From Chelydra serpentina (taxonomy: Eukaryota; Chordata; Testudines; Chelydridae), in assembly GCA_037349315.1 (NCBI GenBank), contig JBAIAC010000023.1:36928501-36992500 (forward strand): a stretch of DNA of 64,000 bases, in the 5' to 3' direction. Below, piece by piece: positions 22,350 to 34,714 of the stretch. Under the pieces are notes generated by a model. That model saw only the letters and a list, made by a program, of their open reading frames with translations, had not been told where the DNA came from and made no database searches. How positions within the stretch are numbered: the stretch's first letter is position 1; every line of letters starts with the position of its first letter. Both the position numbers and the translations under genes were made by a program.

Positions 22350-22600
22350 TGTAGAGGGGGAAGTTTAGGTTGGATATTAGGAAAAACTTTTTCACTAGTA
22401 GGGTGGTGAAGCACTGGAATGGGTTACCTAGGGAGGTGATGGAATCTCCTTCCTTAGAGGTTTTTAAGGTCAGGCTTGACAAAGCCCTGGCTGGGATGAT
22501 CTAGTTGGGGTTGGTCCTGCTTTGAGCAGGGGGTTGGACTAGATGACCTCCTGAGGTCCCTTCCAACCCTGAGATTCTATGATTCTATGATTCTATGATT
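22350..22600 (+). mobile_element. CR1 LINE 3' end with terminal octamer repeats
   Basis: AGGTTGGATATTAGGAAAAA CTTTTTCAC, GAGGTGATGGAATCTCCTTC and GACTAGATGACCTCCTGAGG TCCCTTCCAACCCTGA, ending in tandem GATTCTAT repeats. It is 5'-truncated, as usual for CR1, and less diverged than the copy at 21125. Confidence 0.93.
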
Positions 22601-22644
22601 TGGCTATGTAAAAAGATTGAAACCAAAGCCCATCCTTTTCAATG

Positions 22645-22765
22645 GAATTGTTGGGCCAGATTCTGCTCTCAGCTACACCTTTGTAAAGCCAGTCAGCCCA
22701 CGGACTTCCATAGACTTTCTCCAGCTTTACACCAGCATAATGCACAGGGGGAATCTGGTCCACTG
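22645..22765. repeat. Short foldback repeat
   Basis: GGGCCAGATTCTGCTCTCAG at left and GGGGGAATCTGGTCC at right, with TACACCTTTGTAAAG / CAGCTTTACACCAGC inverted within. Confidence 0.65.
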
Positions 22766-23502
22766 TATCTGTGAGTGGCATCGCTGCATGTTTCAACCTA
22801 TCGGGACAAACAAACTTGTCAGGGAACCCTTTGGATTTCTGTGCAGGTAAGGAAAAGATTACATATAAATGAGTTACAGTAATTGAAGTATCCTTAGGTA
22901 AATTGGCTTGAATGTTAACATAGCTAATGAAATTAAGTTTGGAGTGTATACTTGGCTACAAGTGGAAACGGAATATAGTGCAGCAACACTCACTACAGAT
23001 AAAGGCAGAATAATAACTCTGATATTTAGGAATAGGCATTTACTTAACAGGTATAGCATGATCATTATATTCTCAGCAACCTAGCAACATTCTCCATCAA
23101 TTAGTATTCAGTGGTTGAGAGGAGCCCTGTCCAATTAAGGAAACATTTTAATTAAGACAGAAACCTTTAGAAAATATATCAAGTGTCTAGAATATTGAAA
23201 AGACATTTTATTTGCGTTGTTCCTAATTCAGGTTTGTTGTGACATGTAGATTTTCTTTTGTGTTTCAATTTATTTAATTAAATATTAGATTTAATATTGC
23301 CATTAATTCCATAGGAATGCAAAATCATACCTCCAGAGTTACTATGGAGACTAGAGGTAGCATATCTCTTCCGTATGCCAGTCATTCCCCTCACCCCCAA
23401 TTAAATATAAAAGGTCAGAATACAAGTGTGAGATGAAATACACACAGGCATCCATTAACTAATATTGATGGGATCCATTATTTTGCAAATATCTTCATCT
23501 AC

Positions 23503-23573
23503 CTTTGGAGGGCGACAATAGCTCCCTGCTCATTTTCATTCTCTGCCTGTGTTATACCAAGAAACTGCCAGGC
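23503..23573 (-). CDS. PEX5L: PEX5L coding exon (TPR 2)
   Basis: A short 71-nt exon (acceptor TTGCAG, donor GTAGAT), too short to stand out as an open frame. It encodes AWQFLGITQAENENEQGAIV then ALQ plus two bases of an Arg codon completed by the next exon. It matches human AWQFLGITQAENENEQAAIVALQR with one change (G for A). It forms the helix A and part of helix B of the second TPR. Confidence 0.95.
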
Positions 23574-24226
23574 CTGCAAAATAATGTTTGTTATTTTATT
23601 ATATGTCCCCAAGTGCAATTGGAATCACAGAGCAATATCCCTATGCTTGCTTAAATAAATGGATACATATAGACAGCAGCATGTATCCAACACTGGCCTA
23701 ACTATATTACTTCTATTGCCAATACACCAACTGTACAAACCAAAGTGATTTTGGATATCTTTAGGCCATGTTTATCCATGGGAAGTTCTCATTTAAGTCA
23801 ATGGTGATTCTACACTGTCAGATCCCATACTTTTTTCTCACAGGTGAGTTATTGCACATTCTAAATGGATTATGATGTTTCAAGCTTTCATCTGAAAATG
23901 TGGAAGAAAATAATCTCACCCCTACAGCGTGAGTGGGATTCTACAGCATCATTTTGTTGCATCAGGTACAGACAGCAGTAGACACAGTGGGACTCAGATG
24001 CACGTACACAGCCGCTCCTGTTGATTTTAAGTGCAGTGGCACGTGCATATCTGAAGACAGACTTTAGAGTACTATGTTGAATCCCACTCTTTCTTTTCCA
24101 CTGGTTACAGTGAAGCTATAGCAAGTTATGCCCGCTGAGGATCTGGTCCCCTAATATTTTGCCCCATACACCCTTGCATAATGAAAGGAATGCCCTTCTC
24201 CCAAAAAAGTCATAGCTTTTAAGTAC

Positions 24227-24902
24227 TGTGATGAGGTGTACTACCCATGCCAGCCCTGGAAGAGCTGAATTAAGTGGGGTGGTCCCAATTAAGCTGCAAA
24301 TGCATAAGACTTAGGCTGTGGGGAGGGAGCTAATTAGAAGGAAGCTCACCTCTGAGGGAACAGGTGGGACTTCTGTAAAGTCAGCATGGGGGGGTGCAGG
24401 GAGGAAGCCTGTAATCTCTCCCCGTGAGGTAAGGGAGAAGGATGGGGCATAGGAACCCAGGAAGAACCTTAGTAGGCCTGAGAGAGGGGAGTCTGACTAG
24501 GATGGCTGAAGAATGAAAAGCTTGGAGAAGCACAGTAGAAATAGTCTAGGGGTGAGAGCAGTAAGGTTAGTGTCGCTGCAGACCTTAACTGCTCGCTATA
24601 GGGCCCTGGACTGGAACCCAGTGTTCTGGGTTCCCCTGTCATCCACTGCAGAATGGGATTGCTAGTGGCAGTGAATGGGAAGACTGCCTGAGTCACTGTG
24701 GGAGTGATGTAGTCAGTGCAGTGGGCGTGAGGATGGCAGTGCGGAAGGACTCTGAAAAAACTTGTTCGGAAGGGGAAAACAGAGAGTGAGTTGGGCTGAG
24801 TCATGAGGCAGCTGTACTGTGAGAAGAGATGGAGCACTGAACTGGGTAGAGCTAATCACCAGAAGGACACACCACACAGCAGTGAGTAGACCACCCTGTG
24901 AC
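24227..24902 (+). mobile_element. 676-bp LTR-like or TIR-like repeat
   Basis: Starts TGTGATGAGGTGTACTACCC and ends CCACCCTGTGACA. Internal ACTGGAACCCAG...GGGTTCCCCTGTC is shared with 2870-3401. TG...CA ends suggest a solo LTR, but the flanks (AGTAC, AATAT) show no clear duplication. Confidence 0.5.
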
Positions 24903-25537
24903 AAATATACAGGCTGAAATTGTGCTTGTAACACAGCCTGTAATGCAAATAAAAAACATTGTGGGCCTATTAAATTCTTGACATTCCATTATCTTTATAA
25001 TTTCTAAGTATCACAAGTACCACAAATACTGCAGTACAGTAAACATCAGTATTTTAACGGCACTCGTGGCAAGTGGCTTATTTCTGCTTCATGTTGCTTC
25101 TCAGACAGTTTCATGTAAATTGCATCGTGTTAGTCAAGTACATTGTGAAATCCTTTCTCTTGCTGCCCTATAGGACTCCATCTTTGGTTCCTCCTTTCTT
25201 CACACCTGACTCCTAGGCTATTTTTCATTGCTCCCACATCCCACACATCAATTTCAGCTCTAAAATTCAAATAATTCACACTGCCTTTTAACATTAGATA
25301 CCCTAAACACACAGCAGATGGAGCACTTTGTCATGCAGCCTTACAAATATATCACATTCCTAGCTTTTGCTGTACGCTAGTATCAACTACAATTAACTTT
25401 CTCTGCTGTATCTCAGAACCTTCCATTTCCTTACCCATTAGCCAGTATTCCTATGTGTTTCTGAGATTGTTTACAAATAAAAATGCTGTAATGTTTGCTG
25501 GGAACCTGTAATACAGATTTGAAGACTACTTTCATTC

Positions 25538-25859
25538 TAGAGCTGGGTGGAAATTTTTTTAAATTGAAAAATGGCCTTTTTCTACAATGGAATTTTTTTG
25601 TGAAAAACTGTTGAAATCCCTCCCCCCGCCCCAAAACAAACAAAAGAAAAGAAATACTTTAAAAATATATATTGATTGAATATATATATATTTGATTGAA
25701 AATGGTTATAAACATGTTTTCATTTGCCAGAATTTTTGGTAACTGAAAAATTTTGATGGCCATGTCAAATAATTTTTAATAAACTGATTAACATCTTCAA
25801 ATAAAAGCTTGGAAGTTTTGAAACTGCAAAAATAAGTTTTCATAGTTTGATCAGCTCTG
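25538..25859. mobile_element. hAT-like A/T-rich element
   Basis: TAGAGCTGGGTGGAAATTTT at left and GTTTGATCAGCTCTG at right are inverted at their ends (AGAGCTG / CAGCTCT); interior rich in AAAATTTT. Related to 18823-19076. Includes (AT)n at 25681-25692. Confidence 0.6.
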
Positions 25860-26031
25860 CTTAATTTATTTCAAAGTATGTGATGCTCCATACTCATTGT
25901 TACCTTCCACTTTATTTCACGTAATCACTATTGCTGAAAGTTTTGACCTTGAATCCTTCCTATCCTTGCTATGCTACGTGAAGTGAGACACTTGTAGCTG
26001 CCTCCCTAGATAAAGGTAGGGGAGTGAGTAC

Positions 26032-26175
26032 CTCTGCATCACTGGGGTCTTGTAGAATGGCAGCCTCCAGGTATAAGATAGTGAGGGGCAGGTCTCCTTC
26101 TTTCAGTTTTTTCAGTCCTTCCTCAAACGCACCAGGCCAGTCTCTGAAAGGGTTTTCGGTGTGAAAATAATAGCC
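26032..26175 (-). CDS. PEX5L: PEX5L coding exon (start of TPR domain)
   Basis: A 144-nt, phase 0-0 exon: acceptor CTCCAG, donor GTACTC. It encodes GYYFHTENPFRDWPGAFEEG, LKKLKEGDLPLTILYLEAAI and LQDPSDAE. YYFHTENPF is the hallmark leading into the TPR domain in both PEX5 and PEX5L, and the GLKKLKEGDLPLTILYLEAAI helix pair is the first TPR. The DPSDAE end is followed directly by AWQFLG in the next exon, a standard TPR junction. Confidence 0.96.
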
Positions 26176-26411
26176 CTGGAGCAGACAGTTAATGGTCCAG
26201 TGATGAAACACAGTAGCAAGGAACGTTAAGTACATACAGTTAAATAGCTTATTATTTCCCAGCGAGGTGTAAAACTTCTTTGCTGCATGAAAATGGTATG
26301 AGTTCCCTTGTAAAGTTTCAATAAAAAAAGTGTAAAACTGTGTGGTTCAGGTCCAACAGACCGTGGCACTTGTTACTGGCCCTTTACATTCACCCAGGTT
26401 TCCAAGAAAGT

Positions 26412-27529
26412 TGTGACACTCTGGCACCCCCTTATTCACCACTGCCATATAATTAGGATATGTTTTGCACAAAGTATGCCTTGTGAGGTATCATTCTAAA
26501 AGTCTGGATCTGCTAGACATTAATATCTTGTTGGATTGTATGTGCTATCATATGTGAAGTTCTGCAGTTTGGCTATGTATGTGTTACTGAAACATTGTTG
26601 TGAGGTTGAAAACACCCACAAGCAGCCTTTCAGGTACAACAGTAAAAAGGCTAAACAATGTTAATGGCTTATTGAGGAAATGCACACAAGCACAAAGATT
26701 TCCCGGGAACTGCATACAAAAGAAACCTCTCAGAGATAGCACTACACAATGGGAACTGTTTGACCCAGGTCACAGCAAAAGAGCTTTCCAGGAAGAAGAT
26801 ATACAAGGGGGAAATAACATCATGATGGTACCTCACTCTCCCTACAACAACACACCTGGAAACACCTGAGGAACAAAGACTGAACTGGGGGAAGTGATGG
26901 TCCCAGGCTAAAGGGATCTCTAGCCTGTGTATGAAAACCTGGGAAACCCAAGCTGCAAAGCAAATGCAGCTTGTGCCTTAAGAATCTGCCAGCCTGTTTA
27001 TCACTCAGGGTGAGAATTTGCTAGTTCATATCCTATCTATGTATTATTTTAGACTTAGTTTGCGTTTTATTTATTTACTAGGTAATCTGCTTTGATCTGT
27101 TTGCTATCACTTATAATCACTTAAAATCTATCTTTTGTAGTTAATACATTTATTTTATGTTTTAATCCAAACCAGTGAGCATTGACTGGAGTCCTTGGGG
27201 AAAATCTTGGCTTGATTATCACAAGTGTGCATTGTTCTCTTTACATTGAGGAAGAGGCAAGCCAGGTAATAAACCCATATACTGGCCAGATTTGACCAGG
27301 GGAGGATGGTACTGATCTGGGGACCTAGACTGGGAAGCTGGTGGTTAGAGAGCCTGCGTGTATCTGCAGCTGGGTGTGTCCCTACCTGTGTGAATGCTGG
27401 TGAAAGTGCTGGCTTGGAGGGCTTTGCAGCTTGTCACAGTAGCACAGTGTGAGAGGGAACCCAGGCTGGTGGGTCAGAGGGCTTGTGGTACCGCAGTTCC
27501 GGGTGGCACCCCAGGGGGAACCCATCACA
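26412..27529 (+). mobile_element. LTR-like unit (possible solo LTR), 1118 bp
   Basis: Begins TGTGACACTCTGGCACC and ends GGGGGAACCCATCACA, so TG...CA termini with short inverted ends. AAAGT flanks both sides (26407-26411 and 27530-27534), a 5-bp target duplication. AATAAA near 27268 could be the LTR poly(A) signal. No gag/pol/env frames. Family not identified. Confidence 0.75.
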
Positions 27530-28114
27530 AAAGTATTATACTTAGGAGATAGTCACTTCCTACACAGTAGAACCCATCCATTTCAATGGGAGCAGGATTG
27601 GCCCCAGTGTGCATCAAATATATCAAACTTTGGCATAAAGAGCATGTCTTGCATGGACTAGCCTCCCCCAGTGCTTTCAACTCTATGTCGGTTCAGTGCA
27701 TGCACTTATGACATAGCCTGAAACCTTCAATGAACACCTAAGGTGCAGCTCAGTATTGCAAGCATTTAAGCTTGTTTTAGGTTTGAAACAGGGTTTGCCT
27801 CACTCTGCGACTGCGACCCAGTTTGTGTCAGCCAATGAAGCCTGGTCATCTCTGCCTGGAGTGGATGTGCTCTCAGGCAATGTGCTTTTGAGGGAGAGAA
27901 AAGAATGCCTGAACAAGGACTATAGAAACTGGGTCATAAATCCTAGGGATCAAAATTTTAGGGTTGTCCAATCCACCTTCCTGCCAATGCAAGGTAAAGA
28001 GTGTTTTAATATTTGTAGCAATTGAGAATATAAATCAAAGAAAAATACATAAAGGTGATGGGGAGTGGGGAGAGAGAAATTCATTCCTAGGATGGGAAGT
28101 TGTTGAACACATAG

Positions 28115-28320
28115 GGCCAGATTTTCAAATGCCCAACAGTCTTGATTTAGGGCCTGATTTCAAAAGTGCTCAGCACCTAGCAGCTCCTATTGTGATACTT
28201 ATAGCCATATTTTCCAAAGAGTTCAGATCCCAACATGTTCTCGGAGTGCTGAGCTCTTGTGAAAATGTGACCCTTACTCAGGAGCCTATACGGGAGCTGA
28301 GCTCTTTTGAGAAATTCTTG
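28115..28320. repeat. Foldback repeats of the 'GGGCCAGATTTTCAAA' type
   Basis: AGGGCCAGATTTTCAAATGC, then GGGCCTGATTTCAAAAGTGC TCAGCACC and mirrored CTGAGCTCTTGTGAAAATGT. A pair of hairpin pieces. The conserved exon at 28448 begins 130 bp to the right. Confidence 0.6.
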
Positions 28321-28447
28321 CCTTAGTGGCAGTTAGTGTGTAGTTGTGGGGAGGAATTGCCTTGTTTTCCTCTCATAGACACTAAGGAGAGTGACTCTAA
28401 AACCTGCACAGAAAGGATGTGCTGTTTTAGCGGGTTACTGAGGTTAC

Positions 28448-28564
28448 CTTCTCACTGGTCGAGACAGTTACTTGGCCACGCGCTTCCTGGTTCTCTGAAA
28501 TCCAGTTTCTCTGAGCCATTTCTTCCCATTCAGCTTGCATCTTATCCCAAAACTCTGTGTCTGA
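28448..28564 (-). CDS. PEX5L: PEX5L coding exon (HCN-binding helix, second half)
   Basis: A 117-nt, phase 0-0 exon with acceptor CTAG and donor GTAACC. It reads SDTEFWDKMQAEWEEMAQRN, then WISENQEARGQVTVSTSEK. The FWDKMQAEWEEMA core is the same as in human apart from Q for R in MARRN. Aromatic and acidic residues spaced for an amphipathic helix continue the HCN-contacting segment begun at 41935-42030. It lies 13.4 kb downstream of that exon. A polypyrimidine tract is weak upstream, but the frame and match leave little doubt. Confidence 0.95.
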
Positions 28565-28964
28565 CTAGGAAAAAAAGAAAAGGGGCAAGGGAAAGAGAGA
28601 GAGAGATAAATTAAAGAAACTTTCTAAGATGATTTTACAATTCCCAACCTGCTTTTGATCCTCCAAAAATGCAAATGTGTATACGGGGTCATTTTCAAAT
28701 GACTTCAGTTGGTGTTACATTTTCAAGGTTGTAAGTTTAAGTGGCAAAAGGTGAAAGGCAACAGTGACAGACGTGAGAAGTAACTCATGTTTTCTGAACA
28801 TCTTGGGGCTCGTTTGGTGTAAAAACCCTGTTTGGATTAGGTAAGTGTCCTTCTTAGTTACAAATTTCAGTGACATTTTAGAAGTATGATCTAGCTGTTA
28901 GCATCCAGGACTAGGAGCTCTTCCCCTAATTTACTGTATGATTTTAGGTAAATCACAGATTTTC

Positions 28965-29062
28965 ATCTCTAAAGAAGAAGAGTTCAGTGGAGCTTGAAAG
29001 CCTATCTGTTTCACCAACAGATGCTGGTCCAATAAAAGTTACTATCTCCCCCTTGTCTGTCT
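28965..29062 (+). mobile_element. Retroelement tail, second Penelope-like (?) family
   Basis: GTTTCACCAACAGATGCTGG TCCAATAAAAGTTACTATCT CCCCCTTGTCTGTC matches the tail at 42855-42965 (GGTCCAATAAACAATGTTAC CTGCCCCATCTTGTCTCTC). Upstream AGTTCAGTGGAGCT stem followed by GAAA gives a second hammerhead-like core. Family assignment uncertain. Confidence 0.5.
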
Positions 29063-29069
29063 AGTCTAA

Positions 29070-31226
29070 ATCCTGATATTCTGAGCTATATAATCCTTGT
29101 CTACCTCAGAGCAGGGTTGTGAATCTTAATGTTTGTCTAAGTGCAGTGAGGTTATCAGATGAAATAATATAATGTCCTTCAGTTAAGGTTCTTATCTGAG
29201 ATTGATTTGATTTCCATGCATCTAGTGTTAGAAACTAGCTCACAGTATCTAAAGGACACTGCTAAATCAGTGTCAAGTATAAAACTAAACCAGAGAGTAC
29301 CAGCAGATAAGAATTTTAAGGGAGGTCAAATTTTTGGCTCTGAACTACTTGACATTATCCCTTTAAATCTAAAGTCACAATAGTGTGTATGACAGACTGG
29401 TGAATTATGCCATGTTTCTGTAGGGAAAAAAATCGGGGTCTTATCACTTCATCCCTAATAAAGCCCATACAATCAAACTCAATGCAGTAGAAGTGGTGGG
29501 AGCTTTGGAGAGGTGATATAACTCAAGATTATTATATTCAGAACATGTTTTTTGTCTGTGGCTCTGCTTGCCATATTGCTTCTTGATGAAAATAAAAATA
29601 GGTGAGTCATAAACAGGTGTTTATAGCACTAAATCATTGACTGCAGCTCTGGTGATAATCCATCAGCGCTTAGAATGCTTAAAATTCTTAGCTACTTACT
29701 AATTTAAATTTGGAAATTACCTTCACAATCAGCACTTACAAATTTTTAAGGCATAAACACTTCCTTGGTGTGGCTGAGACCCAGTGTTTCAGGACATCCC
29801 CAAAACTTTAAGGAGCTGTATAGTCATTGCCTGTCTCTTCACTCACACTACCCTGGAGAATTTAGGAATTGGAAGCTCAGTGCAGGCAATGAGCATGTTT
29901 AGCTCCAAAGTTCTGGGAAGTTACCAGGCTCTGTAGCTGATAGTTGAGTTACTCAAGCGCTCATGTATTAGAAATGTTAAGCACTTGAAACATTTATTCA
30001 TAAAATTTTTAGTGGCTTAGCCATAAATGGGTTTCCTTTCATTCCACCGCATATCAAGAAGATGAATAGGGTCCATGCCTTACCCTAGCTCCCATTGCCA
30101 TGGGGAGCTTGGGAGTTAACGTTGAGTGGGCAGTGCAAGCCACTTGGGGTGATTACGAATGATCAGTGATTATATGGCTATGAGGAAGTGGCTGGATGTG
30201 TCAGCTGTTCATCTGCAGACTTTCTACCATTTAGGCCCAACTCCACGGGAGTGAGGCAGAGGTTTTGTACCATATTCCCAGCAGAATTTGGACATGGAGA
30301 CATCATAACTCACCATGGAAGGATCATGGTGTAGTGCCAGCACTGGAGCTCCTCTGCAGCCCATCCTCCCCGAGGAGGCATGTCTGGGAATAGGGAGCAT
30401 GGACTGGATGGTGCTATGCCCGTCATCTCTGGTTGTAGTATTGGCCTCTTGTGGCCATTGGCAGTGGGTGTAATTTGCAGCAGCCCTCAGCCTGCTCTAA
30501 ATTATGCCAGGGGATCGTCTTGGTATGCAGCTGGGACAGGATTGGGAGAGCACAAAAGCTACGTTTGCAGCTCCTATCCTGAGCTATGGAGTGCACTTTA
30601 TGGTTGTAGCAGAGGATCTGAACCATTGGTTTGCTCTTTGTAAAGAGGGGAAATCTGGTGAGAAAGCGTGATATATTTTCCCTTGTGGTAGCTGGATTCC
30701 ATTCAGACACAATTTTGACCTTAACCCTTAGGATAAAAGAGATTTTATTTAATTTAGATTTATAAAATCCCCAGAGCACCTGCCCCAATCTCTGTGGCCG
30801 TTGATGTAATTTCAAATACATAATAAACATTCGGTTCCTTTCCATCAGAGGTCTGATTCTGCCACTCTCACACTGAGCAATACTTCTCTCCATGAAGTGA
30901 ATGGGGATGGCAGGTTTGGACCCTTATGTAATTAAATTTCATCTCTCATAGGTGTGTTCCTTTAACATGAAACCCTTATCACATAGGTAGCATATGTTCT
31001 CTGTGACGCAGGATTTACTGTAGCTTAGGCTGCAGCTTGTTGGCAATAGAAGCAAATTGTTACATAAAATGAATGCAGTAAAGTTTGTCCCTTCTAAAAA
31101 ACCAACTGAGCACATATAATGCTAAAGAATGCAGACAAAACAGCTCAGAAGAGGATAAGTATCCCACGCCTTTTGGTGTATTGAGCATCAATTCTCAAAT
31201 TCAAAGAGTAGGAGGTAGAAAACTTA
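29070..31226. other. Intron, no feature recognised
   Basis: Unique-looking intron sequence. The minus-strand frame 30423-30893 (156 codons) has no recognisable domain, no splice context and no similarity I recognise. Confidence 0.45.
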
Positions 31227-31534
31227 GGTACGTCCACACTGCAAATAAAAACCTGTGGCAGCGCGTCTCAGAGCCTGGGTCAACTGACTCAAGCTTGCTG
31301 TATGGGACTAAAAGTAGCGTAGATGCTCCCATTTGAGCTGGAGCCCAGGCGCTGAAACCCAGCAAAGGGGAGAGAGGGGGTGTCTCAGCCTAGGCTCCAG
31401 CCTGAGAAGAAATGTCTACACTGCTATTTTTAGCCCTGTAGCGAGAGCCTTGCAAGCTCAAGTCAGTTGATGCAGGCTCTGAGATATGCTGCTGTGGGGG
31501 TGAGGGTGGTTTGTTTTGCAGTATAGACATACCC
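31227..31534. mobile_element. Inverted-repeat element (GTCTACACTGC type)
   Basis: GGTACGTCCACACTGCAAAT AAAAACC at left pairs with the right end TTGCAGTATAGACATACCC. Inner arms GAGCCTGGGTCAACTGACTC AAGC and CTCAAGTCAGTTGATGCAGG CTC also pair. TTA occurs at each edge. Confidence 0.8.
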
Positions 31535-33246
31535 TTAGAGTCACGATGTTTGCTCAAGTGGAATAATGTAAATGAGGCTGTGTGATACAGGCAGAGAAAT
31601 CCTAACATTGCATCATATGCTGTATCAGAGAGAGACCTGTAGTAGCTGGTTAAATATTATAGCAATGAGAACAGTGAGAAGTTCAAAGGAAAGGAAAAGA
31701 GGCAACTACAGAACAAGCACATTAAGAGTCTGAAATGGGACTGAGATTTAGTGGATGTAATAAACAGAGTGAAGCAATGACTGTGGTTGTCACAAATCAT
31801 GCTGAGAAATGCAAGCACCCCAGCAGAAAAAAAGAGACTCCAAGTTAAGGTGCCACATTCTCACCATCCATGTGCTAGGGGAAAATGTGGGCAAGCAATC
31901 CCAAAGACGAGTGCATCTCTAAACCTTTGGAGATATGCTCCAGTTCCTTCTGCTGGAAAAATTCACTGGATGGCCAGATCTTCATTGCACTGAAATTACT
32001 AAGTGCTCAGTACCTGAGTTTGCGTTGGCAGTAAGGTGTTAGTGTGAATAATCTCAATGAGTTTGATAGGACTATTTGAGGAGAGAGGTACTGAAGGTCT
32101 TCTAAGGACCACAAGGCTCATCCCTACATGCGCGGATGCGCTCCTGATATGCACAGAGGTATTGTGAGCAAAGTGTTGAATCTGGCCAAAGCTCATCTGT
32201 ACTAATGTGACTTGCAACAACACTTCTTCTCAAAGGAGTTTAGTGACAGAGGAAAGTGCAGACTAAATCAAGGTTGAGTCCGCAGTGCAAGTATTTGACA
32301 TTAGATATAAAGGGATAGGAAGGCTTGTGCTCATAGACAAGTGATTGTTACAACTTACAGGACTGTTTATATAGCCTATAGTAACATGCACTATCTAGAT
32401 GGCTAACAAGGCATTTCGCATGTGCCCATCACTGCAGTATCTGGATGCCAATATCTGGTATTTTTCTCCATAATCGTAAGCAACAGCTTCAGACCTGTCT
32501 GAGCTGTGCAATTACAGTATTGATCATTGATGGTACATGCCATATTTCGTTGTGAATCAGGATTCCCATGTGTGTCATCCACTCTAGGAGAGAGAAGACA
32601 CACACCTCTTTTGGCAAGAATTCTGAGTTTAATTCAGGGATTGTGTAAAAATTTCCTTTATATAGGTAAATTTTAATATAGCTATTATACAAGATGTCAT
32701 TTGAACAACAGGCAATTCAGGGTACCAGTGACAAATGTTGATCTTCAGTATTTATAGCTGTGAATTTCTGTTTTTAGTATTGTTTCTTGTAAAATCATTC
32801 ATATGACCCAATGACTGGGGGAGGGGGGAAACATATTAAAATCCACTTGTCTTTCTGCTCTCTGGATATAATTAGCAGATACTGTATTTTTAAAATCTAA
32901 GTCAATGGGCTAAATTCTGCTCTCTCATTATATGTTTGTAACTTCCAATGAAGTTCACATATTGATATGAAATATGGTATAATTTATCATTTGTAGTATT
33001 GCTGTGGGATATTAATGCTCCGCTCCAGAGCTAGCTGCAGTTCAGAGGTAGGTAATGTGATCGCTATGTATCCCTCCTTTACCTCCCAAAAGTTTTGATA
33101 ATTGTTTTTTGTAATGTACTTTGAAATCCTTGGATGAATAGAAAGTGCAGAATATTTTTAAAGATTACATAACACCAGCTAATGTATTTCAGATATTAAC
33201 AGATTCTGTATCATATATACTGTGCTGACATTAACCCTGTTAGTCT

Positions 33247-33642
33247 CATAGATTTTAATGGGCCATCATGATAATCTAGCCTGGCCTCCTGCACATCACA
33301 GGCCTTAGAAGCGCACTGACCCGCTCCTGTAATAAGTCTCTAACCTCTGGGTAAATTTCTGAAGCTCTCAAATCTTGATTTAAAGACGTCAAGTTACAAA
33401 GAATCCACCACTTACTCTAGTTCAAACCAGCAAGTGACCCGTGCCCCATGCTGCAGAGGAAGGCAAAAAAACTCCAGGCTCTCTGTCAATCTGACCTGGG
33501 AGAAAATTTCTTCCCAACCCCAAATATGGCAATCGATGAGCATGTTGGCAAGACCCACCAGCCAGTCCCTTGGGAAAGAATTCTGTGTAATAAACCAGCG
33601 ACCTCCACATCTAGTGTCCCATCTCTGGCTACTGCAGATATT
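33247..33642 (-). mobile_element. CR1 LINE 3' end, antisense
   Basis: Antisense CR1 tail: TAATCTAGCCTGGCCTCCTG CAC, ATCTTGATTTAAAGACGTCA AG, GAAGGCAAAAAAACTCCAGG and CCAACCCCAAATATGGCAAT. A different CR1 subfamily from the copy at 22350. The 161-codon open frame at 33434 overlaps it and is not a gene. Confidence 0.8.
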
Positions 33643-34085
33643 TGCTAATATTTCTCCCTTTCTTTTTCTTGCTGCTCCTGTGTTTCTAGGGGAACTGAAA
33701 AATAATGGAGCTTTTGTGATTCTTATGGGTCCCCTCAGCTGCTGCTCACAGAGGGAAGTCAGATTGGGGGTATCTAGGACAAAGGGGTGCAGAAGTGCAC
33801 CATGCTACCCACTTTGCCCTGGAAACCTCCATGGATACCCCATGAGTTTCACGGGGAGCCAGACTGGAGTACTGAGGGAACAGACATATTATGTGGTGTT
33901 GGCAATATCAGCACTGTGACCTGCACAGAATCCACTCTTACTTGTGAGAGAACTTTGCGATCTCTGCTGGTGTTAAGGGGAATGGGTGTCCCAGTGTGTG
34001 GAGGGCTCTGTGGGGAAAATTACCGGACAAACGAATAAGTCCCCAGGCCTGTGATGGTGCCAGTAAATGGGAGCATGAGAAGAAG

Positions 34086-34538
34086 TGTGTGGCGGGGTAT
34101 ACTACCCTTGAAGGAGCAGTCTACAGCTGGCAGCTGAAGTAAGCTCCTGTGTACTCAAGGATCCCCCAGCCTGCCCCGGGGCGGGGCTGTTTCAACAGGA
34201 AGAGGGAGCTGAGCAGGAGTGAGGGCCCTAGAAGCCAGGCAAACTGTGGTCTCTCTCAAGCTCCAGGGGACTAGCCTGACTGGGTCTAGAGACTATTTGC
34301 TGACCCTAAATTTTGGCAGCTCTGAACTGGGGTCCTGAGGTAAGGCCCTTAGGAACCTGAAGACTGCTCTTTCCCAGAGACCTCCTTAAAGGAGACAGAT
34401 GTGGTCTGTTTTGACTTCCCCTTGCTTGATCCTTTACAAAGAAACAATGTTTCAGGGCAAGTGGGGCATGGCAATACCAATTATATGGCCCAGGCTCATT
34501 TTATCAGGTACTGCGTACACGAGAAGCTGGCCATGACA
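34086..34538 (+). repeat. LTR-like repeat, 453 bp
   Basis: TGTGGCGGGGTATACTACCC at left resembles the start of 24227-24902; the right end GGCCATGACA resembles its CCTGTGACA end. No flanking duplication seen. Tentative. Confidence 0.35.
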
Positions 34539-34714
34539 CTGCAATAGATCTGACTGTTAATAATATCAACGGCAGAGTCATATTACTGACGGTGAAGAAG
34601 TGTACCAGGCACTTTTTCATCTGCATTACAATGACATCACAGGTGCTTGCCTGAAGTCATTAAAATGTCAAGGGTATTATATAAGGATGCATGCACTCCT
34701 TTGGATATCTACAG

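Noticed and set aside
30423..30893. 156-codon minus-strand frame
   Set aside because: No domain, no splice signals, no relation to PEX5L; plausible by chance at this length in one of six frames over 64 kb.
33434..33919. 161-codon plus-strand frame
   Set aside because: Its first part is the antisense of a CR1 3' UTR and the rest has no similarity I recognise.
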